From positions 2,830,001-2,894,000 of the forward strand of contig CANJKZ010000008.1 in the NCBI GenBank assembly GCA_947471745.1: DNA of 64,000 bases. Reading direction: 5' to 3'. The notes beneath the pieces are model-generated. The model saw only the letters and a list, made by a program, of their open reading frames with translations, was not told the DNA's origin and did no database searches. The position numbers and the translations under genes are program-made. This document shows positions 12,094 through 22,195 of the stretch, piece after piece (the stretch's first letter is position 1; each line of letters starts with the position of its first letter). The stretch comes from Closterium sp. Naga37s-1. Taxonomy: Eukaryota > Streptophyta > Zygnematophyceae > Desmidiales > Closteriaceae.

Positions 12094-12500
12094 TGGTGGT
12101 GCAGATAGGTGTTGATGGGTTCCATTCCCCACCCCAGTGTGGAGTGGCAGCAGAAAGAGTACAGTGCAGTTGGAAATCATCTAGCTATTTTTTCCTACTT
12201 AGTTCTTCTAATCCATCAAGATGTACTATCGTTGTCGTGATTGTTTGGCCGTAGTAGTACCTGTCTTTGCTCCACTTCTTGATCAAAACTACCATACTGC
12301 TACTTTAGAGCTCTAGTCAAATAAAAGATGGACTCACTGCTAAACGCCAAATACCAAATGCCATATTACGGTATCATAAAGAAAGTCTGTACAGCGCTTC
12401 CTACTCAAGCTGCCATCCCACAAGCACTTTCTGCAGTTACAAAACTGATCTTGCGTCAACCACCCCTCACCTCACATCACCACGAGCACAGTGTACCAGT
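12094..12500 (+). other. 3' UTR and 3' flank of gene 2 (A)
   Basis: A poly(A) signal AATAAA lies at 12320-12325, 227 bp after the stop. Downstream sequence runs into the copied last exons of the convergent FAS1 gene. Relative to unit B, this copy lacks about 70 bp at about 12286. Confidence 0.55.
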
Positions 12501-12509
12501 GGCCCTCTT

Positions 12510-13117
12510 TCACACATGCGTTCCTTGAGGCAGCAACACGCAGTCCACGCCATGGACAATGAAGTACGGCCCAACATACATGCCGGGAATCACCACCATG
12601 CTTGTTACACCCCCCCCTCCTCCCCCCCCCCCCCGCGCACACCCTGCACACCCAGCAGCACGGTAATAACCTTTCACACACGCGTGCCTCGAGGCAGCAT
12701 CATGCGGTCGACGCCATGAGCAATGAAGTACGGCCCAACATACATGGCGGGAATCACCACCCTGCTCGTTACAACCCTGCCGCCAGCTCCCCCTCGCACA
12801 CCCAGCAACACGGCGGCCATCATTCACACGCGCGTTCCCTGAGGCAGCATCGCACGGTCTACGCCATGGGCAATGAAGTAGAGCCCAACGTACATGCTCG
12901 GAATCACCACCCTGCTCGTTACAATCACACCAGCTCCCCCTCCCACAGCCAGCAGCACAGCATCAACCTTTCACACGCGGGTACCTCGAGGCAGCAGCAC
13001 ACGGTCAACGCCATGGGCAACAAAGTATGGCCCAACGTACATGCCAGGAATCAGCACCCTGCTCGTTACAACCCCACCACCTCCCCCTCCCACAGCCAGC
13101 AGCTTAGCGGTCCCCTT
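12510..13117 (-). repeat. Four extra tandem copies of the FAS1 last-exon end (A)
   Basis: Downstream of the true stop (13118-13120) are copies ending in TGA at 12971-12973, 12834-12836, 12674-12676 and 12510-12512, spaced 137-164 bp. Each encodes a variant of RVVIPGMYVGPYFIAHGVDR followed by LLPRGTRV, and each has an AG (GAGCAG) directly before the conserved part. C-rich or G-rich spacers separate them. They would lie in the 3' UTR or act as alternative ends. Confidence 0.85.
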
Positions 13118-14206
13118 TCACACGCGGGTGCCTCGAGGCAGCAGCACGCGGTCCACGCCATGGGCAATGAAGTATGGCCCAACGTACATGCCGGGAATCA
13201 CCACCCTGGTCGTCACAATCCCCCTCGCTCTAGTGCTAGGGTACGTCCCAAACATCACCACACTGCCATTCCTGCCGGTCAGCTTGTAGAGAGCCTGTCG
13301 CAGCTGAGTTGGCAGCGGCTGGCCTGCCCGCATGGCCTTGATCTTGGGCAGGATGAAACGTTTCGCGATGATGTGATAGGCTGTGACGTTGTATGCCCTG
13401 GGAATGTTCTTGGACGTGAGAGGAAGCCTCTTGGAAAGCGCCTCTGCCGCTGTGTTGCTGGGAATGAGGAGGGTGGCGTCAGCAAGTGCTGAGAAATTGT
13501 ACTTGGAGTTCACTGGAGGGGAAATGGGAAATGGGAAGGGGAAGGGAAAGGGGAAGGGAAAGGGGAAGGGGAAGGGGAAGGGAAAGGGGAAGGGAAAGGG
13601 GAAGGGAAAGGGGAAGGGGAAGGGGAAGGGGAAGGGGAAGGGGTTGGACAGTTTTGAGTCGACTCAGAATAGGAGGGTGGTATCAGCAAGTGCTGAGAAG
13701 TTGTACTCGGAGTTCACTGGGGCTGGGATTGGGATTGGATTGGAAGGGAGTGAGGGAGCCGGTTTTACTGGAGCGGCAAAAGAACAAAGCGGGTAAATGT
13801 GACTGGAGGGCAGACAAATGGTAAGAAAAGTAGGGAAAGCAGGAAGACGATCCATCATTCTGGAGGGACAAGTGCAGAATGAAAGCACGGAAAAGAGAGG
13901 AAGCAAGGAAGTTGATTTAGGCATAATGAGACAGGGAGAATGATGCAGGGAGGATGAGGCAGGGAGGACGAAACAGGGAGGAAGAGGCAGGGAGCAGAAC
14001 TGACTGGCGAGGTTGACGTATTTGTTGAAGTCCTTTGAGAACTTGGAGTACTGTGGGTACCGCTGCAGCAGCCGCTTCGCCATCCACGACACCTCCGCCT
14101 TGATCTGCGCTTTGGTTGGTGGCGGGCGGCGAGCAGCAGACGCGGATGTAACGAGGAGGAGGAGGAGCGGGAGGAGGTGGAAGACGGCTCGAGAAGACGC
14201 AGCCAT
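13118..14206 (-). CDS. Gene 3 (A): secreted single-FAS1-domain protein
   Basis: Exon 1 is 14005-14206 and exon 2 is 13118-13512. The donor is GCCA before GTCAGT and the acceptor is CTCCAG; the phase-1 junction forms a Met codon. The product is 198 residues. A signal peptide (MAASSRAVFHLLPLLLLLVT then SASA) is followed by a basic Pro-rich start and a fasciclin domain: H1-like ATLLIPSNTAAEAL, the conserved YH in VTAYHIIAKRF, and an H2-like end HGVDRVLLP. FAS1 proteins act in the extracellular matrix or cell wall, often in adhesion. No hydrophobic GPI-anchor tail follows, so the product is probably secreted and soluble. The intron holds a decoy copy of the exon 2 start and a 130-bp polypurine tract; downstream lie four more copies of the last 30 codons. 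The gene converges with gene 2. Confidence 0.85.
13513..13643. repeat. Polypurine (GGGGAA/GGGAAA) tract in the FAS1 intron (A)
   Basis: About 130 bp are almost pure purine on the plus strand. On the gene strand it is a giant pyrimidine tract ending at the exon 2 acceptor. The G4-rich strand could form quadruplexes or triplex DNA. Confidence 0.85.
13664..13716 (-). repeat. Decoy copy of the FAS1 exon 2 start (A)
   Basis: A CCCAG acceptor is followed by codons for NSEYNFSALADTTLLF and then TGA at 13664-13666. The true exon 2 starts NSKYNFSALADATLLIPS. It lies between exon 1 and the polypurine tract. Confidence 0.75.
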
Positions 14207-14827
14207 GGCGAGTAAACCGTTTCTTAATAAGCTTAACGCTGGTGAGTGAAATATTTGTAATGCTTTTCACGGAATGCAGAGGAACCGTAACAGACCGACG
14301 GCGAGCAGGTTATCTAAATGAATGGAACTGGTGGTGGCGCTAGCGATGCTCTCTGCTTTAATAGGCGAATGGAGGACTTTGAGATCAACTCCAGAAGAAG
14401 TTTACCAGAACTGTGCTCGAAGATTGATCGACCGAAAGCATATCTGGTCGATTTATACCTCCGAGGCGGTTGAATTGGCACTTGTTGATCTGTTCCTCAA
14501 AGCTTCCACGAATCCTAGCCATCAGAAGCAAAGCGACCGCAAAGGACGGTTGGATTTGAACACCAGGGCCGACTGAAGCCCAAAGAAGAGGCAGTGAAGG
14601 AGCAGGGACGCATCGCCACGTACAGCCCGGCGGAGTACGAACGCCGCACGCAGAGCCACGTAGCACCGCGTCACGGGAACGCTAAACGACGGGGGTTTCC
14701 GAGCGGCTGTGGGCAGCGAGGGAAGGAACGCTCCCCGGGGCGCACTACCGCCCATGGCCTGTCGCCGCATGCCTGCAGCGCGGTGCTTCTGTACATTACA
14801 ACTGTAAGTCTGGGTGCCGCCTACGCG
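14207..14827 (+). other. Region between FAS1 gene and E2 (A), possible exon of an unrecognised gene
   Basis: The first 150 bp are the FAS1 upstream region. A plausible plus-strand exon begins after an AG at about 14561 and ends at AACT before GTAAGT (about 14800), encoding LKPKEEAVKEQGRIATYSPA and onward. E2 would sit in the following intron. I do not recognise the protein and found no matching exon beyond E2. Confidence 0.25.
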
Positions 14828-14957
14828 TGTCAGAAGTACGAAGAGGAATGAATGAACTAGCAGCAAGGTGGGTACAAGTAGGAAACCCTAATTGGGTTGT
14901 ACCCCATATGGGCTACCCCACTATATCCTACACAATAAGCAGCATATAAGTTTGACA
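14828..14957 (-). repeat. E2 3' LTR, 130 bp
   Basis: Bounded by TGTCAG and TTTGACA. The adjoining CACCCCCATAGGCAAAGTGG is the complement of the polypurine tract. Confidence 0.9.
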
Positions 14958-17900
14958 CACCCCCATAGGCAAAGTGGGGGAGAACAAGAGGTCACAAGAC
15001 CGGTCAAGAAAAGCAAAGCAAGCTCAGGGTGGATCACGAAGTCACCACGCATTCTGAGCACAAGCAAATGGCCACAAGGCCAATTCACATGCAGAGTTAT
15101 ATATAAAAAAGAACAAGCAGTACAGTGATCACAACCTAGCAGGTGTAAGCATGCAGGTATAAGTATATAGATCACAGTACAAGCAAAGTCAGGAAGTGAG
15201 CAAGTGAGGCCAAGTAGGCACAAGGCCTAGAACAGTACAGAAACGCTGATGATCACAAGGCTGAAGTGCCTTGGTGAAGATATCAGCAGTGTTGGCCCGA
15301 GTGGCCACGTAAGCAAGACGAAGCTTACCACGCTGCTGCAACTCTCGAGCAAGGAAGTAGCGCAGAGCGATGTGCTTCTTTCTGTGCTCCAGTCTATGCT
15401 CCTTACACAAGGCAATCATGGGCTTGTTGTCGACGTACAGAACTGGAGGAGAACGAGGTGGCTCTCCCAAGTCGGTCAGCAGGTAGGTGAGCCAGCGTAA
15501 CTCCTGTGCACCCATGGCCCCTGCGTAGATCTCAGCCTCACAACTGGAACTGAGAACAGAAGACGAGCGGGTAGACCGCCACGAAACAGAGCCGGAGCCA
15601 AGGCTGAAGGTGTAACCATGTGACGACCGCTGCAGAGCCAAGTCGTCAACCCAAGAAGCGTCTGCGTGACTAGTGAGGACAACTCGAGCCCGACCTCCAA
15701 GCACGAGCCCCATGCCCGACGTACTGCACAAGTAGCGCATCACCCTCTTAGCTGCCTTCCAATGCTCTGGTCGGTGTCTCCCGGGTGCAACGTAGCGAGC
15801 CAGGATGCTAAGAGGGTAAGCAAGGTCAGGTCGAGTGCAGGTCATCAGGTACATGAGGCAGCCCACAAGCTCTGAATACAGGCCACTCGGCTCTACGGAC
15901 TCATCTGAAGGCAGAGCTGAGAGCGAGTGACCGGTAGGCAGAGGAGTGGACTGTGGCGAGGAGTATTCGAAGCCGAAGTGCTGAAGGACCTGCTGCACCA
16001 TGTGTGACTGAGTCAAGGTGATGGTGTGCCGTGCTCTGTCCCGGGTGATCTGCAAGCCAAGATAGCTGCGCAACTCACCCAGGTCTGTGCCCGTGTGTCT
16101 CTTCTGCAGCTCCGACTTCACGTGGGCCAGTCCAGCAGTGTCAGCAGTGGCAAAGACCAAGTCGTCGACGTACACGAGGATGTAGAATGGCGGCAGCGAA
16201 GTGTCGGTGCGTAGAAACAGCGACGGGTCAGCAGTCAAATGAGCAAACCCAAGAGCCGCAAGAGTCGTCCTCAATGTGTCGTGCCACTCTCGAGGCGCCT
16301 GGCGGAGACCGTAGACTGGCCGCCGGAGGCTCCACTGGGTACCTGCAGGAAACGACCCAGTGAAGCCAGGTGGGCGGCGCATCCAGATCTCCTCGTGCAG
16401 GCTGCCCTGTAGGAAAGCAGTGCTGAAGTCAAGAGAGTGAAGCTCGTAGTCACGCTGAGCGGCGACGTGCAACAGAACTTGAAGAGTGGTCATCTTCGGG
16501 GTTGGGGAGAAGGTCTAGAAGAAGTCAACTCCCTGTCGCTGACTGAAGCCTTGTGCAACGTAACGCGCCTTGAGGACAGGCGGAGAACCCAGCGGCCGCT
16601 TCACCCTGAAAATCCACATGCCACTGACGATGTTCGCCCCAGGTGGGGGAACCTCGTTGACGTAAGTGCCTGTGGACTTCCAGGATGCCATCTCTGCGTC
16701 CATGGCTGTCTGCCACTGAGAGGAGTAGGGACCCTCTATCGCCTCTGCGTAAGAGCGCGGGGTCGGGATGTCTGGTGCATCCGGGTCTCCCTCAAGTGCA
16801 ATCAGCATGGACACGAGATGAGGTACAGCAGCTGCAAAACAATCAAAGTCCTCCTGCTTGTTCTCAAGGACGTCCGTGCCAAGAGCGCACTCACCCCCGA
16901 CGGACGGAGGACAGACAGACTCAAACTCAGCAACAAGACTAGCGGCGTAGTCTAGGCGGCAAGCAGCAGCAAAGTCAACAAGCTCAGCAACTAGGGCAGA
17001 AGCAGCAGTGGACTCAAACGAAGGGTCAGTGACAGCAGTAGCAAGAATACGTGTGACAGTAGGACTGGCAGCACGAGCAAGGTCTGACTGCGGGTCAAGG
17101 ACGTCAGGAAGAGAGGACGCAGGAGGAGACGGCAGAGGGACACGCAGTGGAACAGAAGGACGAAGTGCCATCTGGTGCGTGCCGGGGACAGAAAGAGGAC
17201 GCGGACGCGGAACACGACGACCAGTGCGAACAGCGCGAACAGGCGACGCAGGACGAGACTCAGGCTCACGACGCTCCGCAAGACCTCCTGTCGGCCCAGT
17301 GTAAGGAGAAGGAGCAGGCAGTGGGGAGGCTGGTTGAAACTGCGGCTGCGACTGGTCAGACGGTGGACACAGTAAGGGGGGAGGAAGGCCAGTAGAAGGC
17401 GGGAGACCAAGAACCTGCTGAAGTAGAGGAACGAAGTACGGTCGCGGCCGCACAGCGCCTCCAGAACCAGCACCGACAGCACCAACACCCCCAGGGTCAG
17501 CACCTCCAGCTCCAGGGTCTCCAGCTCCAATGCCTGCAGCACTACCAGCTCCAACAGCTCCAGTACCTCCAGTAGCTCCAGCTCCAGCGGCTCCAGCTCC
17601 AGCAGCACCTCCAGCTCCAGTAGCTCCAGTACCTCGAGTACGAGTACCTCCAGCTCCAGCAGCTCCAGCACCAGCAGCACCTCCAGCTCCAGCAGCTCCA
17701 GTACCTCCAGCAGCTCCAGCACCATCAGCACCTCCTGCTCCAGTAGCTCCAGTACCTCCAGTACGAGCACCTCCGGGACCAGCGGCTCCAGCACCTCCAG
17801 CAGCTCCAGCTCCAGCAGCACCAGTACCTCCAGTACGAGCACCTCCGGGACCAGCGGCTCCAGCACCTCCAGCAGCTCCAGCTCCAGCAGCTCCTCCAGC

Positions 17901-20900
17901 TCCAGCAGCTCCAGTACCTCCAGTACGAGAACCTCCGGGACCCGCGGCTCCAGCACCTCTAGTAGCTCCAGCTCCGGCAGCACCTCCAGCTCCAGCAGCT
18001 CCAGTACCTCCAGCTCCATGGGCCTCCACCGGCAGACCCCCCAGCTCCAGCAGCGCCACTTCGAAGACTCCAGCGCTGAGCAAACCACTCGCGCAGCTGC
18101 GGTGGAGAGAGAGGCTCCCGCCGTGACGAGACACATGTAGGACCTCCAGCAGACTCAGCACCCCCAGGCTCAGCAGCCCCAGTCTCAGCACCCCCAGGCT
18201 CAGCACCCCCAGACTCAGCAACCTCAGGCTCAGCACCCCCAGGCTCCGCACGCTCAGTCTCAGCACCCCCAGGCTCCACACGCGAAGGCTCACCACCCCC
18301 AGCAACACCACCCCTAGCAGCACCAGAGTCAACAGCGACCTCGATAGGCTCGACAGGGTCTACGTGAGACACACCTGAGGGAGCAGGACCCTGAGGGGGG
18401 AGGGGGTCTACCGGAGGAGGACCTTGTGCAAGGAAGAGCGGCGGGGGGGGGAGAGGGGCAGTGCGGTAGGGGAAGAGACGGTAAAAGGGAACCGACTCGT
18501 CGAACGTGACGTCCTTAGAGGGCAGGACGCGGCGCGAGGTGGGGTGGTAAAACTGCCAGCCAGGCACGTCAGGGGGGAAACCAAGGAAGACACAGGGAAT
18601 GGCGCGAGCGGAGAGCTTGTCCGCGGACGTATTGCGGACAAAGGCACGAGATCCCTAGACCCGGAACACCGACGCGTCGCCAACCTCTCCCGTCCAACGC
18701 AGTGTCGGCGAGGTCTCCGGCAAGGAGACTCGGGGCCAGAGGTTGAGCTGATGCGCAGCGTATCGGACCGCAAACGGCCACAGAAAATGGGGGGCAGCCG
18801 CATGGATCATGGAGGTACGAGCGACCTCCATGACTAAGCCAATGCGGCGCTCAGCAACCCCATTCTGCTGCGGAGAGGCCGGAAGCGTGAACGTCTGGCG
18901 AATGCCCTCCCCACGACAAAAGTCCCGCAGAAGGTCGGAGGCAAACTCACCACCTCTGTCAGAGTGCAGACGCAGGACGGGAAGGTCCGTCTCGAACCGC
19001 TCGCGGAGCTGGAGACGGACAGCATGGATCCAAGGGATCAAAACATCAGGGACCTCCCCCTTGCTGCGCAAGGGGAAGACCGTGGTGTAACACGTGTAGT
19101 CGTCAACAACCAGCAAAACGTAGCGCTCGCGGCCCTGTCCACGGACGCGGGCTGGGCCCCACACGTCCATGTGGAGAGTCTGCAGGGGAGCAGTCGTCGG
19201 GGGAAACGAGGAGGAGTGAGGAGCGGCGCGCTGCCGCCCCTCGACACAGGGAAGGCAGGGAGGGGCAGGCGAGGGTGGGAGGGGAGGCAGAGTCCTGGGA
19301 AGACCAGAGACAAGGAGACGAGAGTGCATGCCACGGAGGCGCTGCACTGAGGGGTGACCAAGACGGTGGTGCCAAAGGAGGGTCTTGTGCAACAGAGCGC
19401 AACACGAGCAGGGGGCCGCTAGCTGACCTTACGCAGACGCAGACGCAGCTACCTGAGGAGTCACAGTAGTCAGTGTGTACAGACTCGAGCTAGGCGCAAG
19501 GGTGAACGTGGCCAGGTGCCGGCCAGTCCGGGAGCACGTACAGATCGCCACACGTTAACCTCCTGGAGTAAAGGTGTCAACCCATACATCCTGAAGGACG
19601 GCGTTGCTCACCAAGTTCATAGAGAACGAGGGGAGGTGAAGACCTGACAGTGAGCCAGACGGAACCGCCGGATACGGGAGAACAGTGGAGGAACGAGCAA
19701 GGACTGGGCCCCCAGAGGGGTCAGCCATAGAGATAGCAACAGGTGCTGGGAGTGGTGTGAGTGCGGTACTGTCGCGGAAGAAACAGCGGGAAGCACCTGA
19801 GTCAAGCGTGAAGGTGTGCAAGGCCTCAGGAGGCGCAGTACTAGAGAGAGCAGACTCACCAGCACCTAGAGCAGCACACTCACCAGCACCTAGAGCAGCG
19901 ACCTCTATACCTGGGTCGGGCGGCATACACAGGTAACAGTCACCCTCAGCACTAACAGTCAATGCATACATGGCAGAAAGGATAGCATCATAATCAAGAG
20001 CAAAGATGTCTACACCCTGCCTAAGCAGCTCTGCCCAGCGGGGGAGCTCAGCCGCGTCGGGAAACTCTGCGCGGAAGGCATCGGTAAGACGAGAGAAGCA
20101 GCGGTACTGGGTGTGGAGCTTCCCGCATGTCTGACCAGTGCCAAAACCTGTGCGAATGACATACGGGCAGGGACCACTACCCCCAGCCGCCCCACGCTGA
20201 GCAAACCACTCACGTAGCTCCTGCGGCGAAAGTTGACGCTGCTGCTGCTGCCTCTGACTACCGCCAAGGCCTCCCCTCTGACTGGTACCACCCCGGCCAC
20301 CACCACTGCCACCGCCTCCACTCCCACTGCTGCCACCACTGCCGCCGCCACTACCGCCACTGCCGCCACCGCCGCCGCCACCTACACCTCCACCCCCACC
20401 ACCACTCCCTCCGCCAGCGCCGCCCCCTCCACCGCCTCCACCGCCCCCACCACCGCCTCCACCTCTGCCGCCCCCACCGCCCCTTCCTCCCCTGCCCCTG
20501 CCGCTGCGGCGCCTCCCACTAGGGGCAGACGCAGCTCCTACCTCCTCAGCACGAAGGTAGTCAACAACTGCAGCAGAGGCGACTGAGGGGAGAAGGGGGG
20601 AGGGCGAACACCCCTCAAAGAAGGGAGCGCGAGGAGTGCCACGAGAAGCGCCTACAGTGACTATGCTAGTCTCAGCTGCAAGGAGGTGCTTCTCGAGCAG
20701 GTCGACAGTGAGGGTGGTGGGGTCGAGGGCGAGAAGGAGGTCCCTGACAGTGCTAAGAGAGTCAGGGAGGCGGGTGACTATGAAGTAGAGAGTGATGTAC
20801 ATGGGAGGAGGGTTCTTGGTGAGAAACTCGGCGGGAAGCGCAGCGCGGTAGCGAGTGTCACTAGAGCGAAGGTGAGTGACGAGGTCGGCTACTGTGGCAA

Positions 20901-21270
20901 AGGCAGACAGCTCTGGGAACAGGTAGGGCAGGAGAAGGCGGCCTAGAGCAGCAGTGGCCGGGGAGGAGTAACGAGCGACTACAGCGTCGTACAGTGCTTT
21001 CCAACTTGTGCTGTCCAAAAGAGCGCGTTCGGCTAACGGCAGGTGGTTGCAAACGGCTAGGCAAGCAGCAACGTCACGAGTAAGCCAATGTGAGCGAGTC
21101 GCACTGTCAGCTGTGTCGGAAGGGGCGACGGAAGCGCCAGAAGTGAGGTCGAACAGTGAAATACCGTCCTTAGAGTCGCTCAGTAAGAATAGCTGTAAGT
21201 CATCGAGCCAAGAGTCGAACTCTATCGGGCGGCCCTCAGAATCAAAGGTGATGACGCTCAGGGTCGCCAT

Positions 21271-22010
21271 AGCAGGCAGAGCAGGCATGCGTGCTAGCAG
21301 CAGGGCAGCACGCAAGGAGGGCAGGGCAGTGCAGCGGCCAGCAGGGCGGCGCACAGGAAGGGCAGCGCGGCTGCTAGCGGCGCAAGGGCAGGGCAGGGCG
21401 CGCGGCTGCTGGCGGCGCGCTGGCAGGGCAGGGCGCACGGCGGCGGGCGGCGCGCGGGCAGGGCAGGGCCGGCGGCGGGCGGCGCGCAGGCAGGGCAGGG
21501 CACGCGGCTGCAGGCGGCGCGCTGGCAGGGCAGGGCCGGCGGCGGGCGGCGCGTGGGCAGGGCAGGGCGCACGGCGGGCGGCGCGCGGGCAGGGCAGGGC
21601 GCTCAGCAACGCGCGACGCGCGGGCAGGGCACGGCACGCAGCGGCGAGCGGCGCGCGGGCAGGGCAGGGCGTGCAGCGGTGGCGACACGCAGGCAGGGCG
21701 ACGTGGCGCGACGGCGAGCGGCGCGCAGGCAGGGCGTGCGGCGCGGCGACAAGCGGCGCGCAAGCAGGGCGACGCGGCGCGGCGGCGAGCGATGCGCAGG
21801 CAGGGCGCGCGGCGCGGCAGCGAGCAGCGCGCAGGCAGGGCGCGCGGCGCGGCGGCACGCAGCGCGCGGGCAGGGCAGTGCGCGCGACGGCGAGCAGCGC
21901 GCGGGCAGGGCAGGGCGCGCAGCAGCAAGCAGCGCGCGGGCAGGGTAGGGCAGGGCGTGCGCGGCAGCGCGACGCAGGGCAGGGCAGGGCGGCGCGATTC
22001 GTGGGGTAGC
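21271..22010. repeat. GC-rich tandem array in the E2 leader
   Basis: Imperfect units of the type ggcggcgcgcgggcagggca fill the space between the primer-binding site and the apparent gag start at 21270. Arg/Ala-rich frames open on both strands are repeat artefacts. Confidence 0.8.
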
Positions 22011-22020
22011 TCGGTTCGGT

Positions 22021-22065
22021 GGGCCCTAAAAAAACGGTCCTAGGCTAGGACCTGCTCTGAAACCA
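22021..22065 (-). promoter_or_regulatory. E2 leader: GGGCCC, hairpin and PBS
   Basis: GGGCCC at 22021-22026, then the perfect 7-bp-stem hairpin GGTCCTAGGCTAGGACC at 22036-22052, one base from the primer-binding site 22054-22065. Confidence 0.6.
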
Positions 22066-22195
22066 TGTCAGAAGTACGAAGAGGAATGAATGAACTAGCA
22101 GCAATGTGGGTACAAGTAGGAAACCCTAATTGGGTTGTACCCCATATGGGCTACCCCACTACAGCCTACACAATAAGCAGCATATAAGTTTGACA
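22066..22195 (-). repeat. E2 5' LTR, 130 bp
   Basis: It is 127/130 identical to the 3' LTR. The primer-binding site GCTCTGAAACCA (22054-22065) adjoins it and is one base from the complement of the usual initiator-Met tRNA primer site. Confidence 0.9.

Larger units (their letters stand above)
14828..22195 (-). mobile_element. E2: Ty1/Copia retrotransposon with 130-bp LTRs
   Basis: This is a full-length fossil, 7,368 bp, reading right to left. Parts in its order are the 5' LTR, PBS and hairpin, a GC-rich repeat leader (about 21.3-22.0 kb), gag (about 20.0-21.27 kb, UBN2-type, with a Gly-rich tail and a Cys-containing CPYVIRTG segment), protease (TLDSGAS, about 19.8 kb), GAG-pre-integrase (about 19.2-19.4 kb), integrase (about 18.65-19.2 kb, LHSDRGGEF), an Ala/Gly/Pro-rich linker (about 16.9-18.4 kb), reverse transcriptase (about 15.9-16.7 kb, YVDDLVFA), RNase H (about 15.2-15.7 kb), polypurine tract and 3' LTR. 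It has about four breaks. Its LTRs differ at three of 130 positions. No perfect target-site duplication is seen. Unit B carries the orthologous copy. Confidence 0.92.

Noticed and set aside
13383-13824. KGKGKG and RGRERG open frames
   Set aside because: Produced by the polypurine repeat in the FAS1 intron.
17530-18126. Pro/Ala-rich plus-strand open frame
   Set aside because: Antisense shadow of the Ala/Gly linker of E2.
21008-22009. Arg/Ala-rich plus-strand open frame over the E2 leader (also 61241-62227)
   Set aside because: Antisense to the retrotransposon and generated by the GC-rich tandem array.
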